Assembly (NCBI RefSeq): GCF_020400655.1
Contig: NZ_JAINRC010000018.1
Coordinates: forward strand, 145,562 to 209,561
Length of the DNA: 64,000 nt
Source of the DNA: Streptomyces spinosus
GTDB lineage: Bacteria; Actinomycetota; Actinomycetes; Streptomycetales; Streptomycetaceae
Reading direction: 5' to 3'
Position 1 is the first letter of the stretch. Every line of letters starts with the position of its first letter. The notes beneath the pieces are model-generated. The model had not been told where the DNA came from and made no database searches. It saw only the letters and a program-made list of their open reading frames with translations. Made by a program: the position numbers and the translations under genes. Below are positions 53,052 through 61,869 of this stretch, in pieces.

Positions 53052-53090
53052 AGCGTGCCCCACCTCACGTCACCAGTCAAGCCGGTGACG
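53052..53090 (-). promoter_or_regulatory. Operator-promoter of the 65-residue protein
   Basis: Exact palindrome CGTCACC-N9-GGTGACG at 53068-53090. Leftward, the spacer contains TTGACT (53080-53075). After 17 bases comes CACGCT (53057-53052) as -10, placing the start about 55 bases before the ATG at 52992. This is the cleanest fit of promoter and operator in the window. Confidence 0.75.
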
Positions 53091-53279
53091 CATGTGTTGC
53101 CGGTCACTGGTGCGCCCGGTGGCCCGTGGCCGCCGCCGTCACGGCCTGGGCCGGTCTCCGCCCGCTGATCATGGCGCTTCCCCGCGTCCGGCCCGGAGCG
53201 CGCCGTCAAGGAGACCGACGGCACCGCGGTGCCGTCGGGTTGCCGGGAACACGTGTGGCCGAGGTGCCCGCGGCGGGGG

Positions 53280-53912
53280 CTACCGCCCGGCGGGGCGCCG
53301 GTAGGCGCCGTACCACCAGATCCGGGCGAGTTCGCGGGCGAAGGAGACGTCACCGCTGCCGTCGTCGACACGGATGTGGTGCGCGATCGCCTGGGCGCCT
53401 CCCCAGACGATGATCCGGCTCGCGGCGGCGGCGTCGAGGTCGGCCGGCGTGGACCCTGCGGCCTGTTCGGACAGCAGCGTCCGCAGCACCGCCTCGTCGA
53501 AACCCTCGAGGTCGGCGGTGTAGAAGTCGCCGATCGCGGGGTCGTAGGCCGCCGCCTCGCGGACCGCGGTGAGCACACCCTGGTGGGCGCGGTGGATCGT
53601 GATGACCTCCTCGAAGAACCGGGCGAACCGGTCGGGCCCGTCCCCGGCACCCGGGTCCCACTGCTGTGCCAGGGCCAGCAGTGACTCGCGCAGCGCGTCG
53701 GTGAGCCGCACGAGGACGTCCGACTTGCCCTGGAAGTGCGCGTAGAACGTGGCCCGGGACACGCCCGCCTCCTCGAGGATCCGCTGGACGCTGATCTCGG
53801 AGAACGCCTCACCGGAATCGAGCAGCCGCTCCAGGGCGGACATCACCTGCGCCCGGGTCGCGGCCGACCGCGCGGCATGGTGGTCGGCCTGGCGTCGGGT
53901 CACGGGTCTCAT
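53280..53912 (-). CDS. TetR-family regulator
   Basis: A 210-residue regulator. ATG 53912 follows GGAAGGT. The N-terminal HTH is MSALERLLDSGEAFSEISVQ, RILEEAGVSRATFYAHFQGK, and the ligand domain is all-helical (FARFFEEVITIHRAHQGVLT, WGGAQAIAHHIRV). It lies downstream of an SDR gene on the same strand, whose upstream region holds the palindrome CCATACA-GCG-TGTATGG, a likely site for it. A perfect 20-bp palindrome (GACGGCACCG CGGTGCCGTC, 53217-53236) just past the stop may end its transcript. Confidence 0.9.
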   Translation of the reverse strand: MRPVTRRQADHHAARSAATRAQVMSALERLLDSGEAFSEISVQRILEEAGVSRATFYAHFQGKSDVLVRLTDALRESLLALAQQWDPGAGDGPDRFARFFEEVITIHRAHQGVLTAVREAAAYDPAIGDFYTADLEGFDEAVLRTLLSEQAAGSTPADLDAAAASRIIVWGGAQAIAHHIRVDDGSGDVSFARELARIWWYGAYRRPAGR

Positions 53913-54070
53913 CGGGCACCTTCCGGTCAACGTGCGGTTCCGCGGCTCGCGGGCCGCTCCGGCACCCTATGCCGGAACACCGTGCGCGATCCGTTCGAGG
54001 AGATCGGCCGGCCGGGCAGCGAGAGCAGCGGAGCCTCCTCCGGCTCCGATCACCCAGGCGACCGGCGGGA

Positions 54071-54136
54071 GCTGCCAACGCGTGCCACATCGTGTACGTG
54101 TCCGCCTTCGCGCCGGGCGAAGGGGCACCCCCGTAG
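54071..54136 (+). pseudogene. Alpha/beta hydrolase remnant
   Basis: A short rightward frame reads AANACHIVYVSAFAPGEGAP and a stop at 54134-54136. The HIVYVSAFAPGEG text is the strand-plus-loop after the nucleophile elbow in the alpha/beta hydrolase family that includes the intact gene at 62963 (there ALVYVAAFLPAPGE). The rest of the gene is absent. It sits between the TetR and SDR genes. The match is short, so some doubt remains. The rest of the 53913-54325 gap shows nothing else. Confidence 0.45.
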
Positions 54137-54325
54137 GAGTGCCCGACCGTGTGGCCGGTCCGGCCCCGGTCGGCGAGGGCGTCCCGGGGCTCGCGCCGGC
54201 ACCAGGCCCCGTGCCACGCCCCGTCACCAGGAGGAACCGGGGGCTTCGCGTACGGCCGTTCATCTCGTTCCCCGCATCGACGTGTGGCCGTGCGGGCCGG
54301 CCCCGCAGCGTGGACGGGGCGGTGG

Positions 54326-55261
54326 TCAGCGCACCACGGGAAGGGCGTACTCCCACAGCCGGTCCGCGGCGGCGGGGTCGACCGACCACCTGGCGACGCC
54401 CGCCATGACCTCGGGGCCCCCGTCGACGACCTCCGACTCCTGATTGTCCTCGAAGTAGCTCCCGCTCACACCTTCGACGAGCGGTGACGCGGCCAGCAGC
54501 ACCGTGGTGGCGGCGCCCTGGGCCGGCGTCTTGTAGTAGTCGGGGGTGACGAGGTTGCCCTCCGCGTCCATGGCACCGAAGGCCCGCATGGTCGCCTCGT
54601 CGAGGTGGCGCTGCAGGTTGGTGTGGATGAACCCCGGCGCGCAGGCGTTGGCGGCGATGCCGTGTCCGGCCCACCGACGACTGATGCCGACGGCGAGCAG
54701 CACGTCGGCGGTCTTCGACTGCGCGTAGGCGACGAACGGGTCGTAGGGGCGCCGCTCGAACTGCGGGTCCTCGAAGTCGAAGCCCGCACGCAGCTGGGCG
54801 CCGGAGCTGACCACGACCACGCGCGCGTTCCCGGCCGCCTCGAGAGCGGGGCGCAGGCCGGCGGCGAGGGCGAAGTGGCCGAGGTAGTTGACGGCGAGCT
54901 GCATCTCCCAGCCCTGCGCGTTGACCTGCCGGGACGGGAGCATCATGATGCCGGCGTTGGCGACGAGGGCGTCGACCGGCCCGCTCCAGTCGGCGCAGAA
55001 GGCACGCACGGAGGCCAGGTCGGCGAGGTCGAGTGCGACGGCCCGCGTGTCCGGGAACTCCTCGACCAGCGGCTCGGCCGCAGCGGGGTTCCGGGTGGCG
55101 ACGGTCACCTGCGCTCCCGCACCGGCGAGCGCGCGCACCGTCTCGGCACCGAGGCCGGAGGCCCCTCCGGTGACGATCATCCGGCGCCCGGTCAGATCGA
55201 CTCCGTCGAGCACCTCCGCGGCGGTGGCGCGCATGCCGAACGGAGTGGTGGTCAGTGTCAT
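54326..55261 (-). CDS. SDR-family oxidoreductase (retinol dehydrogenase-like)
   Basis: A 311-residue dehydrogenase. TGGASGLG is the cofactor loop; NAGIMM follows beta-4, VVVSSGAQ is the Ser region and YAQSKTA the YxxxK. The C-terminal extension after PGFIHTNLQRHL is as in WW-domain/retinol dehydrogenase-like SDRs. ATG 55261. It probably forms a unit with the downstream TetR gene, controlled from the ATACA-type palindrome at 55346. Substrate unknown. Confidence 0.92.
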   Translation of the reverse strand: MTLTTTPFGMRATAAEVLDGVDLTGRRMIVTGGASGLGAETVRALAGAGAQVTVATRNPAAAEPLVEEFPDTRAVALDLADLASVRAFCADWSGPVDALVANAGIMMLPSRQVNAQGWEMQLAVNYLGHFALAAGLRPALEAAGNARVVVVSSGAQLRAGFDFEDPQFERRPYDPFVAYAQSKTADVLLAVGISRRWAGHGIAANACAPGFIHTNLQRHLDEATMRAFGAMDAEGNLVTPDYYKTPAQGAATTVLLAASPLVEGVSGSYFEDNQESEVVDGGPEVMAGVARWSVDPAAADRLWEYALPVVR

Positions 55262-55345
55262 AGCAGTGCCCTGCCTTCAGAGGTGTGGTAGCGCCTGACG
55301 GGACGTCGCACACGTGTCGCTTCCGCCAGGACATCCCGCGGAAAA

Positions 55346-55362
55346 CCATACAGCGTGTATGG
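55346..55362. promoter_or_regulatory. Perfect palindrome, candidate TetR operator
   Basis: CCATACA-GCG-TGTATGG is a perfect 7+7 inverted repeat 85 bases upstream of the SDR start. ATACA...TGTAT arms with a short spacer are typical of TetR operators. It is AT-richer than its surroundings. The TetR encoded at 53280-53912 is the likely ligand. Confidence 0.65.
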
Positions 55363-55842
55363 ACAGACTGTCGTCCGGCGTGGCGCGCGTCACGGGCATA
55401 TGTGTCAGAGGGGGGCTGCTTCCGGCGTTCGAGACGTCCGTGTCCGACCCGCGCGCTGCCGGGCGCGGGGCGGGTGTGCTTCCGCTGAACAGGAGGTCCG
55501 GGGGTGTTTTGCGGCCCGGCCCGGCAGTTGCTAGCCTCCTGGGCGTGCTGATCGAAGTCGACAGAGCCTAGCCTGAGCCCGCCGCCCCTCGTGCCGGCCC
55601 AGGCCCCTGTCAGGACCCGGCGTGGCGGACACGTGCTCACGTTGCCCACGTCCAGCGGGCCCACCGCGCCCGCGCCCAGCGGCTCCGACCTTCATCGGCC
55701 CCTTGCTCCGACGACCCTTCGCGCTGCCCCCGGAAAGACCTGTGCCACCAGGACACCTGAGGGCGATGTGTGCGCGGCCTCGCCGGACTCGTGTGTGCCC
55801 TGCCCGGTCGGAGCGATGACACACGGAATCGGATCACCTCTC
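55363..55842. other. Intergenic region upstream of the bL32 paralogue
   Basis: About 480 bp with no believable gene. TAGCCT occurs twice near 55532 and 55571 in CTAG context, and ACACGTGT lies just left near 55308. I cannot place a promoter confidently. Confidence 0.4.
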
Positions 55843-56016
55843 ATGATGCACAAGAAGTCCCGCGCGCGCACACGTCACCGCCGAGCCCACTGGAAGGCGG
55901 CTCGGCCGCTGCTCGTGAAGTGCGCCAACCCCGCGTGCGGTCTGCCGACGCCGCCGCACGCCGCCTGCCGGCACTGCGGAACGTACCGGGGCCGGCAGGT
56001 GCTGCCCCCGGCCTGA
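55843..56016 (+). CDS. rpmF: Ribosomal protein bL32, isolated paralogue
   Basis: A 57-residue basic protein: HKKSRARTRHRRAHWKAARP, then CANPACG, PPHAACRHCGTYRGRQV. This follows bL32 (TRHRRxxWKAA, C..C...PH..C..CG.Y.GR). All four zinc-type Cys remain, though the first pair is spaced CxxxxC, not CxxC. ATG 55843 or 55846; no good Shine-Dalgarno. Streptomyces genomes usually have a main rpmF beside an rpmE/rpmG-type or fatty-acid locus; this isolated copy may be a condition-specific alternative. That role is inference. Confidence 0.82.
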   Translation: MMHKKSRARTRHRRAHWKAARPLLVKCANPACGLPTPPHAACRHCGTYRGRQVLPPA

Positions 56017-56112
56017 TCCGCGGGCAGGGCCCCGGCGCTTGGCTCTCGGCGGCCTGCGCGCTGTGGCCCACTGCCTTCGGGCCCCGCGTGAACAGCCCGG
56101 GAACGCCGCGCC

Positions 56113-56142
56113 GGCGGCAGGTGGTCGGGACCACCTGCCGCC
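56113..56142. terminator. Bidirectional terminator hairpin
   Basis: GGCGGCAGGTGGTC (56113-56126) pairs with GACCACCTGCCGCC (56129-56142) with a minimal loop. It lies between the convergent bL32 and aldehyde dehydrogenase genes. Confidence 0.75.
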
Positions 56143-56227
56143 GTCGGCGGTGCTGTGCGTGGTTCTTCCGTGGTCAGGGGTTCGTCCGTCGGCGGTGCTC
56201 GCCGGCGACGGGGCCGTACGACCGGGG

Positions 56228-57670
56228 TCAGACGGTGATGGTCTTGTACTCGGTGTAGGTGCCGAGGCCGACCGCGCCGTACTCGCGGCCGATGCCGCTG
56301 GCCTTGAAGCCGCCGAAGGGGCCGTCGAAGGCGACGGAGGCGCCGTTGACCGTGACGGTGCCGGTGCGGACACGGCGGGCGACCGCCAGGGCGTGCTCCT
56401 CGTCGGAGGACCAGACGCCGCCGGAGAGGCCGTACTCGGAGTCGTTGGCGATGCGGACGGCGTCGTCCTCGTCGTCGTAGGCGATGACCACGAGGACCGG
56501 GCCGAAGATCTCCTCCTGCGCGATCCGCATGGAGTTGTCGACGTCGGCGAAGACGGTGGGCGTGACGTAGTTGCCCTTCTCCAGACCCTCGGGGATCTGC
56601 GGGCCGCCGGTGACCAGGCGGGCGCCCTCCTCGATGCCGAGCCGGATGTAGTCGCGCACCCGCTGCTGCTGGTCGGGGCGGATCATCGGGCCGATGAAGG
56701 TGTCGGGGTCGTTCGGGTCGCCGACCTTCAGCGACTCCACCAGTTCCTTCAGCGCGGTCACGACCTCCTCGTACCGGCTGCGGGGGGCCAGGATGCGGGT
56801 CTGGGCGATGCACGACTCGCCGTTGTTGAGCAGGGAGCCGAACCTCAGGCCCGCGACCGCCTTCTCGATGTCGGCGTCCGGCAGGATGATGGCGGCGGAC
56901 TTGCCGCCCAGTTCCAGGCTGACCCGCTTGAGCTGCTCACCCGCGATCGCGGCGATGCGACGGCCGGCCCGCGTCGAGCCGGTGAAGGCGATCTTGTCGA
57001 CGTCCTGGTGCGAGACCAGGTACTCGCTGGTCTCCCGGTCCGCGGGCAGGACACTGATCACGCCCTCGGGCAGGCCCACCCGCTCCAGCAGTTCGGCCAG
57101 GAATCCCATGCTCAGGGAGTTCTCCGGGGAGACCTTGAGGATCACCGAGTTGCCCGCCACCAGAGCCGGGATGATCTTCGAGGTGGCCGAGGAGAACGGC
57201 GAGTTCCAGGGGATCACCGCCGCCACGACGCCGACCGCCTCGCGGCGCACCACGCTGCGCACCGGTGACGCCGGGTCGGAGGGGACGAGCGTCTCCTCCC
57301 AGCCGAACTCCTCCGCGGCCTTCAGGTAGGCGTTCGCCTGCCTGGTCAGACCGGGCTGCCCGGCGCGGGTGAACCAGCCGGCCGATCCGTTCTCCAGCGA
57401 GATCAGGTGTGCGATCTTCTCCGCGTTCTCCTCGCGCAGCGCGTTGAAGCGCCGCAGGACCTCGATCCGCTCGGCCGGCGGGGTCAGCCGCCACTCGCCG
57501 TCGTCGAAGGACTTCCGTGCCGCGGCGACCGCGCGGTCGATGTCCGCCGGCCGCGCCTGGGCGGCGCGGGCGACCACCGACTGGTCGTGCGGCGAGAGGA
57601 CGTCGAGCAACTCGGGGTCGCTCGGCTCGGTCCAGGACCCTCCGATGAAAAGCCGGTCGTAGGTGATCAT
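56228..57670 (-). CDS. Aldehyde dehydrogenase family protein
   Basis: A 480-residue NAD(P)-dependent dehydrogenase. It has the cofactor loop VIPWNSPFSSATSKIIPALV, FTGSTRAGRRI, catalytic Glu in LELGGKSA, catalytic Cys in NNGESCIAQTRI and the EEIFGPVL and PFGGFKASGIGREYG C-terminal motifs. ATG 57670. It oxidises an aldehyde to the acid; the substrate is not clear. Divergent from a TetR gene with an inverted repeat in the 137-bp gap, so repression by that TetR is likely. Confidence 0.94.
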   Translation of the reverse strand: MITYDRLFIGGSWTEPSDPELLDVLSPHDQSVVARAAQARPADIDRAVAAARKSFDDGEWRLTPPAERIEVLRRFNALREENAEKIAHLISLENGSAGWFTRAGQPGLTRQANAYLKAAEEFGWEETLVPSDPASPVRSVVRREAVGVVAAVIPWNSPFSSATSKIIPALVAGNSVILKVSPENSLSMGFLAELLERVGLPEGVISVLPADRETSEYLVSHQDVDKIAFTGSTRAGRRIAAIAGEQLKRVSLELGGKSAAIILPDADIEKAVAGLRFGSLLNNGESCIAQTRILAPRSRYEEVVTALKELVESLKVGDPNDPDTFIGPMIRPDQQQRVRDYIRLGIEEGARLVTGGPQIPEGLEKGNYVTPTVFADVDNSMRIAQEEIFGPVLVVIAYDDEDDAVRIANDSEYGLSGGVWSSDEEHALAVARRVRTGTVTVNGASVAFDGPFGGFKASGIGREYGAVGLGTYTEYKTITV

Positions 57671-57727
57671 GCGCTTTCTCTCCTCCGCGCTTCGGTCGTT
57701 CGGACCTCTCGTCCAACTGCCACTTCA

Positions 57728-57751
57728 ATGTAGCACTTCCATGAGTTACAT
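57728..57751. promoter_or_regulatory. Inverted repeat, candidate operator for TetR/aldehyde dehydrogenase
   Basis: ATGTA (57728-57732) and TACAT (57747-57751) flank 14 bases in the AT-rich gap between divergent genes. The arrangement of a TetR regulator divergent from an enzyme gene with a shared palindrome is common. Confidence 0.5.
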
Positions 57752-57807
57752 GCACATAAGAATGGCGACACAGTCGAGATGAGCCTCAGCGGGGATACTC
57801 TTAGGGG

Positions 57808-58350
57808 ATGAGAGCTGACGCTGCACGCAACCTGGAAACCGTTCTGACCACCGGAGCCCGCATGCTCGCCGCCGACCCCGGCGCGAGCATCGCGAGCATC
57901 GCCGCCGAGGCGGGAGTGGACCGGCGCACCGTCTACCGGCGCTTCACCTGCCGCGAGGAACTCCTCGCGGCCATCTACGAGTCGCGCGTCACCGCCATCG
58001 AGCGGGCCATCGAGGACGCCCGGCTCCGCGAGGCACCCGTCGCCGTCGCCCTGCACCGCTACGTCGAGAACATCATCGCCGTCAACCGCACCTGGCCCGT
58101 CGATCTCGCCCGCATGCTCACCGACGACGCCATCCGCCGGCGCCGGGACGCCTGTGTCGCCGCGGTCGACGCCTTTCTGCGCCGGGCCACCGAGGAAGGT
58201 CTCCTGCGCCGGGACCAGCCGGAGGGCTGGGCGGGGCCGCTGCTGCCCGAGCTGGTGAACCTGGTGGCGCACCGGCAGAGACACCTGGCGCCGGGGAAGG
58301 CCGCCGACGTGGTGGTCGACACGTTTCTGCACGGCGTCGGAGCGTCCTGA
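57808..58350 (+). CDS. TetR-family regulator
   Basis: A 180-residue regulator. It has an N-terminal HTH, IASIAAEAGVDRRTVYRRFT, CREELLAAIYESR, then helices with LHRYVENIIAVNRTWPVDLA and PLLPELVNLVAHRQRHLAPG. ATG 57808. The divergent aldehyde dehydrogenase is the likely target. Confidence 0.92.
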   Translation: MRADAARNLETVLTTGARMLAADPGASIASIAAEAGVDRRTVYRRFTCREELLAAIYESRVTAIERAIEDARLREAPVAVALHRYVENIIAVNRTWPVDLARMLTDDAIRRRRDACVAAVDAFLRRATEEGLLRRDQPEGWAGPLLPELVNLVAHRQRHLAPGKAADVVVDTFLHGVGAS

Positions 58351-58553
58351 GGCAGGGAGCGCGACGGCGACACCGCGTCCTCCCACCGCTCCGGCATCGC
58401 CCCGCACAGTCGCTCACATGATTCCGTCACACTCGCTCACACGACCTCCGGTCACGTGCTTCCTTCCTCCCACCGCGAGAGCACGACCCCGCACACATAG
58501 GCTCGGAAGGTGAACGCACGAGGCGGGTCCGGTGGGAGAGGGAGTGGGGCGCC

Positions 58554-60291
58554 GTGGAGTCGCTCGTAACGATGATCGGCCGGGACGACGAGCTGCGGCA
58601 GCTGTCCGCTTTCGTGACGACCGCGGAGCGGCAGGCCCTCGTTCTGCGAGGGGAGACCGGGGTGGGCAAGAGCGCCCTGCTCGACCATGTCGCCCGGCCG
58701 GCCTCGGGCGCGGGACACCGGGTGATCCGGGCCGCGGGGGTGGAGGCGGAGTCCGAACTGCCGTTCGCGGGCCTGCACCAGCTGGTCCACCCCCTGCTTC
58801 CCGCCGTCGACCGCCTCGACCAGGTGCACCGCGACGTGTTCGCCACCGTCTTCGGGCGCAGTTACGGAAAGCCGCCGTCGGTGATGTCGCTCGGCATCGC
58901 CGTCCTCGACCTGCTGTCCCTGGCCTCCTCGGCGAGGCCGCTGCTGCTCCTGGACGACGGCCAGTGGCTGGACGCCTCCAGTGCGGCGGTGATCGGGTTC
59001 GTGGGGCGCCGGCTCACCGGCAGTCCGGTGAAGTTCGTCGTCGGCCTGCGCTCGGACGTGGCGTCGGGTTTCGACACCGCCGCCCTGCCCGAACTTCCGG
59101 TCCGTTCCCTCCCCGACGAGGCCGCGCGGCGACTGCTCGACCTGCGCCGCCCCGGCCTGGACCCCCACGCCCGCCGGCTGGTGCCGGACCAGGCCCGGGG
59201 CAACCCCCTCGCTCTCCTCGAACTCTCCGCCCCCTTCGACGGCGACCGCACCGGAGGCGACCGCACCGCAGGCGACCGCACCGCAGGCGGGGCCGCGCGG
59301 CTCCCCGGGCCGGCCGATGCCCCGGTGCCGTTGCCGGTGCCCCGGCGCCTGGAGCACGTGTACGGCACCCGGATCAAGGGCCTGCGCGACGACGTGCGTC
59401 AGGAGGTGCTGCGCGGCGCTCTCGACGGTGTCGGCGCCGCACCGGGGTCCGTGCCCGCGCCCGGGGCGAGGCGTTACCGCATGCGCGACGCCGAGGAGGC
59501 GCTGGCAGTGGGCCTGCTGGGCATCGACCCGGTCACCGGCGACTTCCTGTTCCGGCATCCGCTGGTACGCACCACCGTGGTCCGGACGGCGACGCCCGAT
59601 GAGCGCCGGCTCACGCACGACGTCCTCGCGCCATTGCACCGCGACGACGTCGAGAGGAGCGCCACGCACCTGGCGGCCTCGGCCGTCGACCCGGACGAGG
59701 AGGTGGCCGCAGCGCTGGGGAAGGCGGCCGACTCCGCCACCCGGCGCGGCGGCGCCGTCGCCGCCGTGGCCTGGCTGACCCGGGCCGCGGAGCTGAGCGA
59801 GAACCGCGAGGACCGGTCCCGCAGGCTGGGTGACGCGGCCTTCGCCGCCGGACACGCGGGCCCCTTCGAACAGGCGCGGCGCCTCATCCGCTCCGGTTCC
59901 CTGGTGGGCACGGACGAGTCCCCCGCTTCCGTGGTCACCTCGGCCTATCTGGCGGGCTCCAGGAACGCCCGCCCGGTCCTCGTCCAGGCCGCGGAGACCG
60001 TTCGAGCGGCTCGGCGCTGCCGCCTGGGCCGAACGGGCGCGGGCGGAGCTCAGGGCGCCGGGGCTGGCCACCCGCGTGACTCCCGCACAGCTCGCCGAGC
60101 TGACCTGGCGGGAACGCCGGATCGCCGACCTCGCCGCCGGCGGCCTGACCAACAAGGAGATCGGCCGGCGGCGTGTGCACCTGTCACCGCGCACGGTCAG
60201 CTCCCACCTCTACCGGGTCTTCCCCAAACTCGGCATCACCTTCCGCGCCGCCCTGCGCGACGTCCTGGCCAAGCTGGAGGAGGAAACCTGA
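58554..60291 (+). pseudogene. Broken LAL-type LuxR regulator, paralogue of 34598-37363
   Basis: The first 470 residues parallel the intact LAL protein: Walker A GETGVGKS at 33-40, LLLLDDGQWLD and the segment to SPASVVTSAYLAGS. There about 370 codons of the sensor region are missing, and the text resumes at RPVLVQAAET (intact: ARPPLTLAAEA). One extra base near 59998 then shifts the frame. The HTH (LTWRERRIADLAAGGLTNKE) and the stop at 60291 lie in another frame. The original frame runs on to 60308 as nonsense. A triplet GACCGCACC-type repeat (about 59239-59284) also expands the middle. Confidence 0.88.
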
Positions 60292-60604
60292 AATGCACAA
60301 ACGTGTGACCCGGCGACGGCCCCGGGAGTCCTCTCAGTCGAATGACTTAGGCCCCCGGATTCCGGGCCGCGGACGAGGTGAGCGGCCTACGGGGCGGCCG
60401 GCGCCCGCCACCTGCGCCGCCACCTGCGCCGTCGTCTCGGGGCGCCGGGGCGTCGCGGGAGACGCGCCGGACACCCGGCCCCGTCACCGCATCGCACCGT
60501 CATGTGACTGATGTGTCCTGATTCGCTACAGACCAGAGTATGTGCCGCCGGTCCGGCACGGAAAGGAGACGGTCCCCCTCTTCCACCCACCGGGAACGCC
60601 TCAT

Positions 60605-60643
60605 CGTCACCAGTTTGACAGGTGACGGGTCGTGTGCGAGGGT
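60605..60643 (+). promoter_or_regulatory. Operator-promoter of the Tat-exported hydrolase
   Basis: Exact palindrome CGTCACC-N9-GGTGACG at 60605-60627. Its spacer AGTTTGACA contains TTGACA (60615-60620). After 17 bases comes GAGGGT (60638-60643) as a weak -10. The start lies about 95 bases before the ATG at 60743. The preceding 296 bases after the broken LAL gene show no gene. Confidence 0.72.
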
Positions 60644-60742
60644 CATCGCGCCAGCAGTCGCAGTGATCCCGTACCGCCGATGTGAGCGAAGGTTCCCCGG
60701 GCCCGGACGGGTCATCGAACACGCACGACGGAGAGTCTCCAG

Positions 60743-61807
60743 ATGATCAACAGGCGTACTTTCAACAAGGCCGTCGGCCTGGGCACCGGCGCGGCCGCCG
60801 TCTCCCTGTCCGGCCTGCAGAACCAGGCGTCCGCCGCCACCGCGCACGGGTCGAGCGGCCGGCCCGTGCCCACCGTGCCCACCATCGCCCCCGGCACGCA
60901 CACCACGTTCCCCACGCTGAAGCAGGTCAAGGCGGGCGTCCTCGACATCGGCTACGCCGAGGCCGGCCCCGCGCACGGCCCGGTGGTCATCCTCCTGCAC
61001 GGCTGGCCCTACGACATCCACAGCTACGTCGACGTCGCCCCGCTCCTCGCCGACCTGGGCTACCGCGTCATCGTCCCCTACCTGCGGGGCCACGGCAGCA
61101 CCCGCTTCCTGTCCAGCCGCACCCCGCGCAACGCCGAGCAGTCCGCGATCGCCCTGGACATCATCGCCCTGATGGACGCGCTCAAGATCCACCGGGCGGT
61201 CTTCGCCGGCTTCGACTGGGGTTCGCGCACCGCCGACATCATCGCCGCCCTGTGGCCCGAGCGCGTCAAGGCCCTGGTCTCCACGAGCGGCTACGTCATC
61301 ACCAACGTCAAGGCCCAGCTGGCGCCCGCCGCACCGGCCGTCGAGCACAACTGGTGGTACCAGTGGTACTTCGCCACCGACCGCGGCAAGAAGGCCATGG
61401 AGAACGTCGACGACCGCATCGCGCTGTGCCGCTACGTGTGGACCCTCGTCTCCCCCAACTGGAACTTCTCCGACGCCACCTTCGACCGCACCGCCCAGGC
61501 GTTCCACAACCCCGACTACGCCGCCATCGTGCTCTACAACTACCGCTGGCGCATCGGGCTCATCGAGGGCGAGCCCCGCTACGCCCGCTACGAGAAGCTG
61601 CTCGCCGCCCAGCCCCCCATCCACGTCCCCACCATCACGCTGGACCCGGCCCTCGACCCCTTCACCCCGCCCGGTGACGGCACCGCCTACCGCAGCCACT
61701 TCACGGGCAAGTACGAGCACCGCACCATCGCGAACATCGGCCACAACCTGCCGCAGGAAGCACCCACCACCTTCGCCCAGGCAGTCGTCGACGCCGACCA
61801 CCTCTGA
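60743..61807 (+). CDS. Tat-exported alpha/beta hydrolase (epoxide hydrolase-like)
   Basis: A 354-residue enzyme. NRRTFNKAVGLGTGAAAVSL is a Tat signal with cleavage near ASAAT. HGWPYD gives the HGxP oxyanion loop. The nucleophile elbow is GFDWGSRTA, with Asp at the nucleophile position as in epoxide hydrolases and haloalkane dehalogenases. A cap domain follows with NWWYQWYF and NYRWRIGL, and the catalytic His lies in IGHNLPQE. It is first in a likely unit with the creatininase-type gene 62 bp downstream and under the shared CGTCACC palindrome. Natural substrate unknown; secretion suggests detoxifying or processing extracellular compounds. Confidence 0.9.
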   Translation: MINRRTFNKAVGLGTGAAAVSLSGLQNQASAATAHGSSGRPVPTVPTIAPGTHTTFPTLKQVKAGVLDIGYAEAGPAHGPVVILLHGWPYDIHSYVDVAPLLADLGYRVIVPYLRGHGSTRFLSSRTPRNAEQSAIALDIIALMDALKIHRAVFAGFDWGSRTADIIAALWPERVKALVSTSGYVITNVKAQLAPAAPAVEHNWWYQWYFATDRGKKAMENVDDRIALCRYVWTLVSPNWNFSDATFDRTAQAFHNPDYAAIVLYNYRWRIGLIEGEPRYARYEKLLAAQPPIHVPTITLDPALDPFTPPGDGTAYRSHFTGKYEHRTIANIGHNLPQEAPTTFAQAVVDADHL

Positions 61808-61869
61808 GTCCTCGCCCGGCACCGGCCCCGTTACCGCCCCCCACCGGTCACTCCCAGGAGGACTCACAG

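Noticed and set aside
53068..53090. The CGTCACC palindrome as the operator of the TetR gene at 53280
   Set aside because: It lies downstream of that gene's end, and a different, more TetR-like palindrome precedes the linked SDR gene. It cannot be fully excluded.
59239..59284. Short repeats (GACCGCACCGSAGGC-like units) that could suggest a CRISPR or minisatellite
   Set aside because: Only about three 15-bp in-frame units with no spacers, inside the broken LAL gene; it is a simple codon-repeat expansion.
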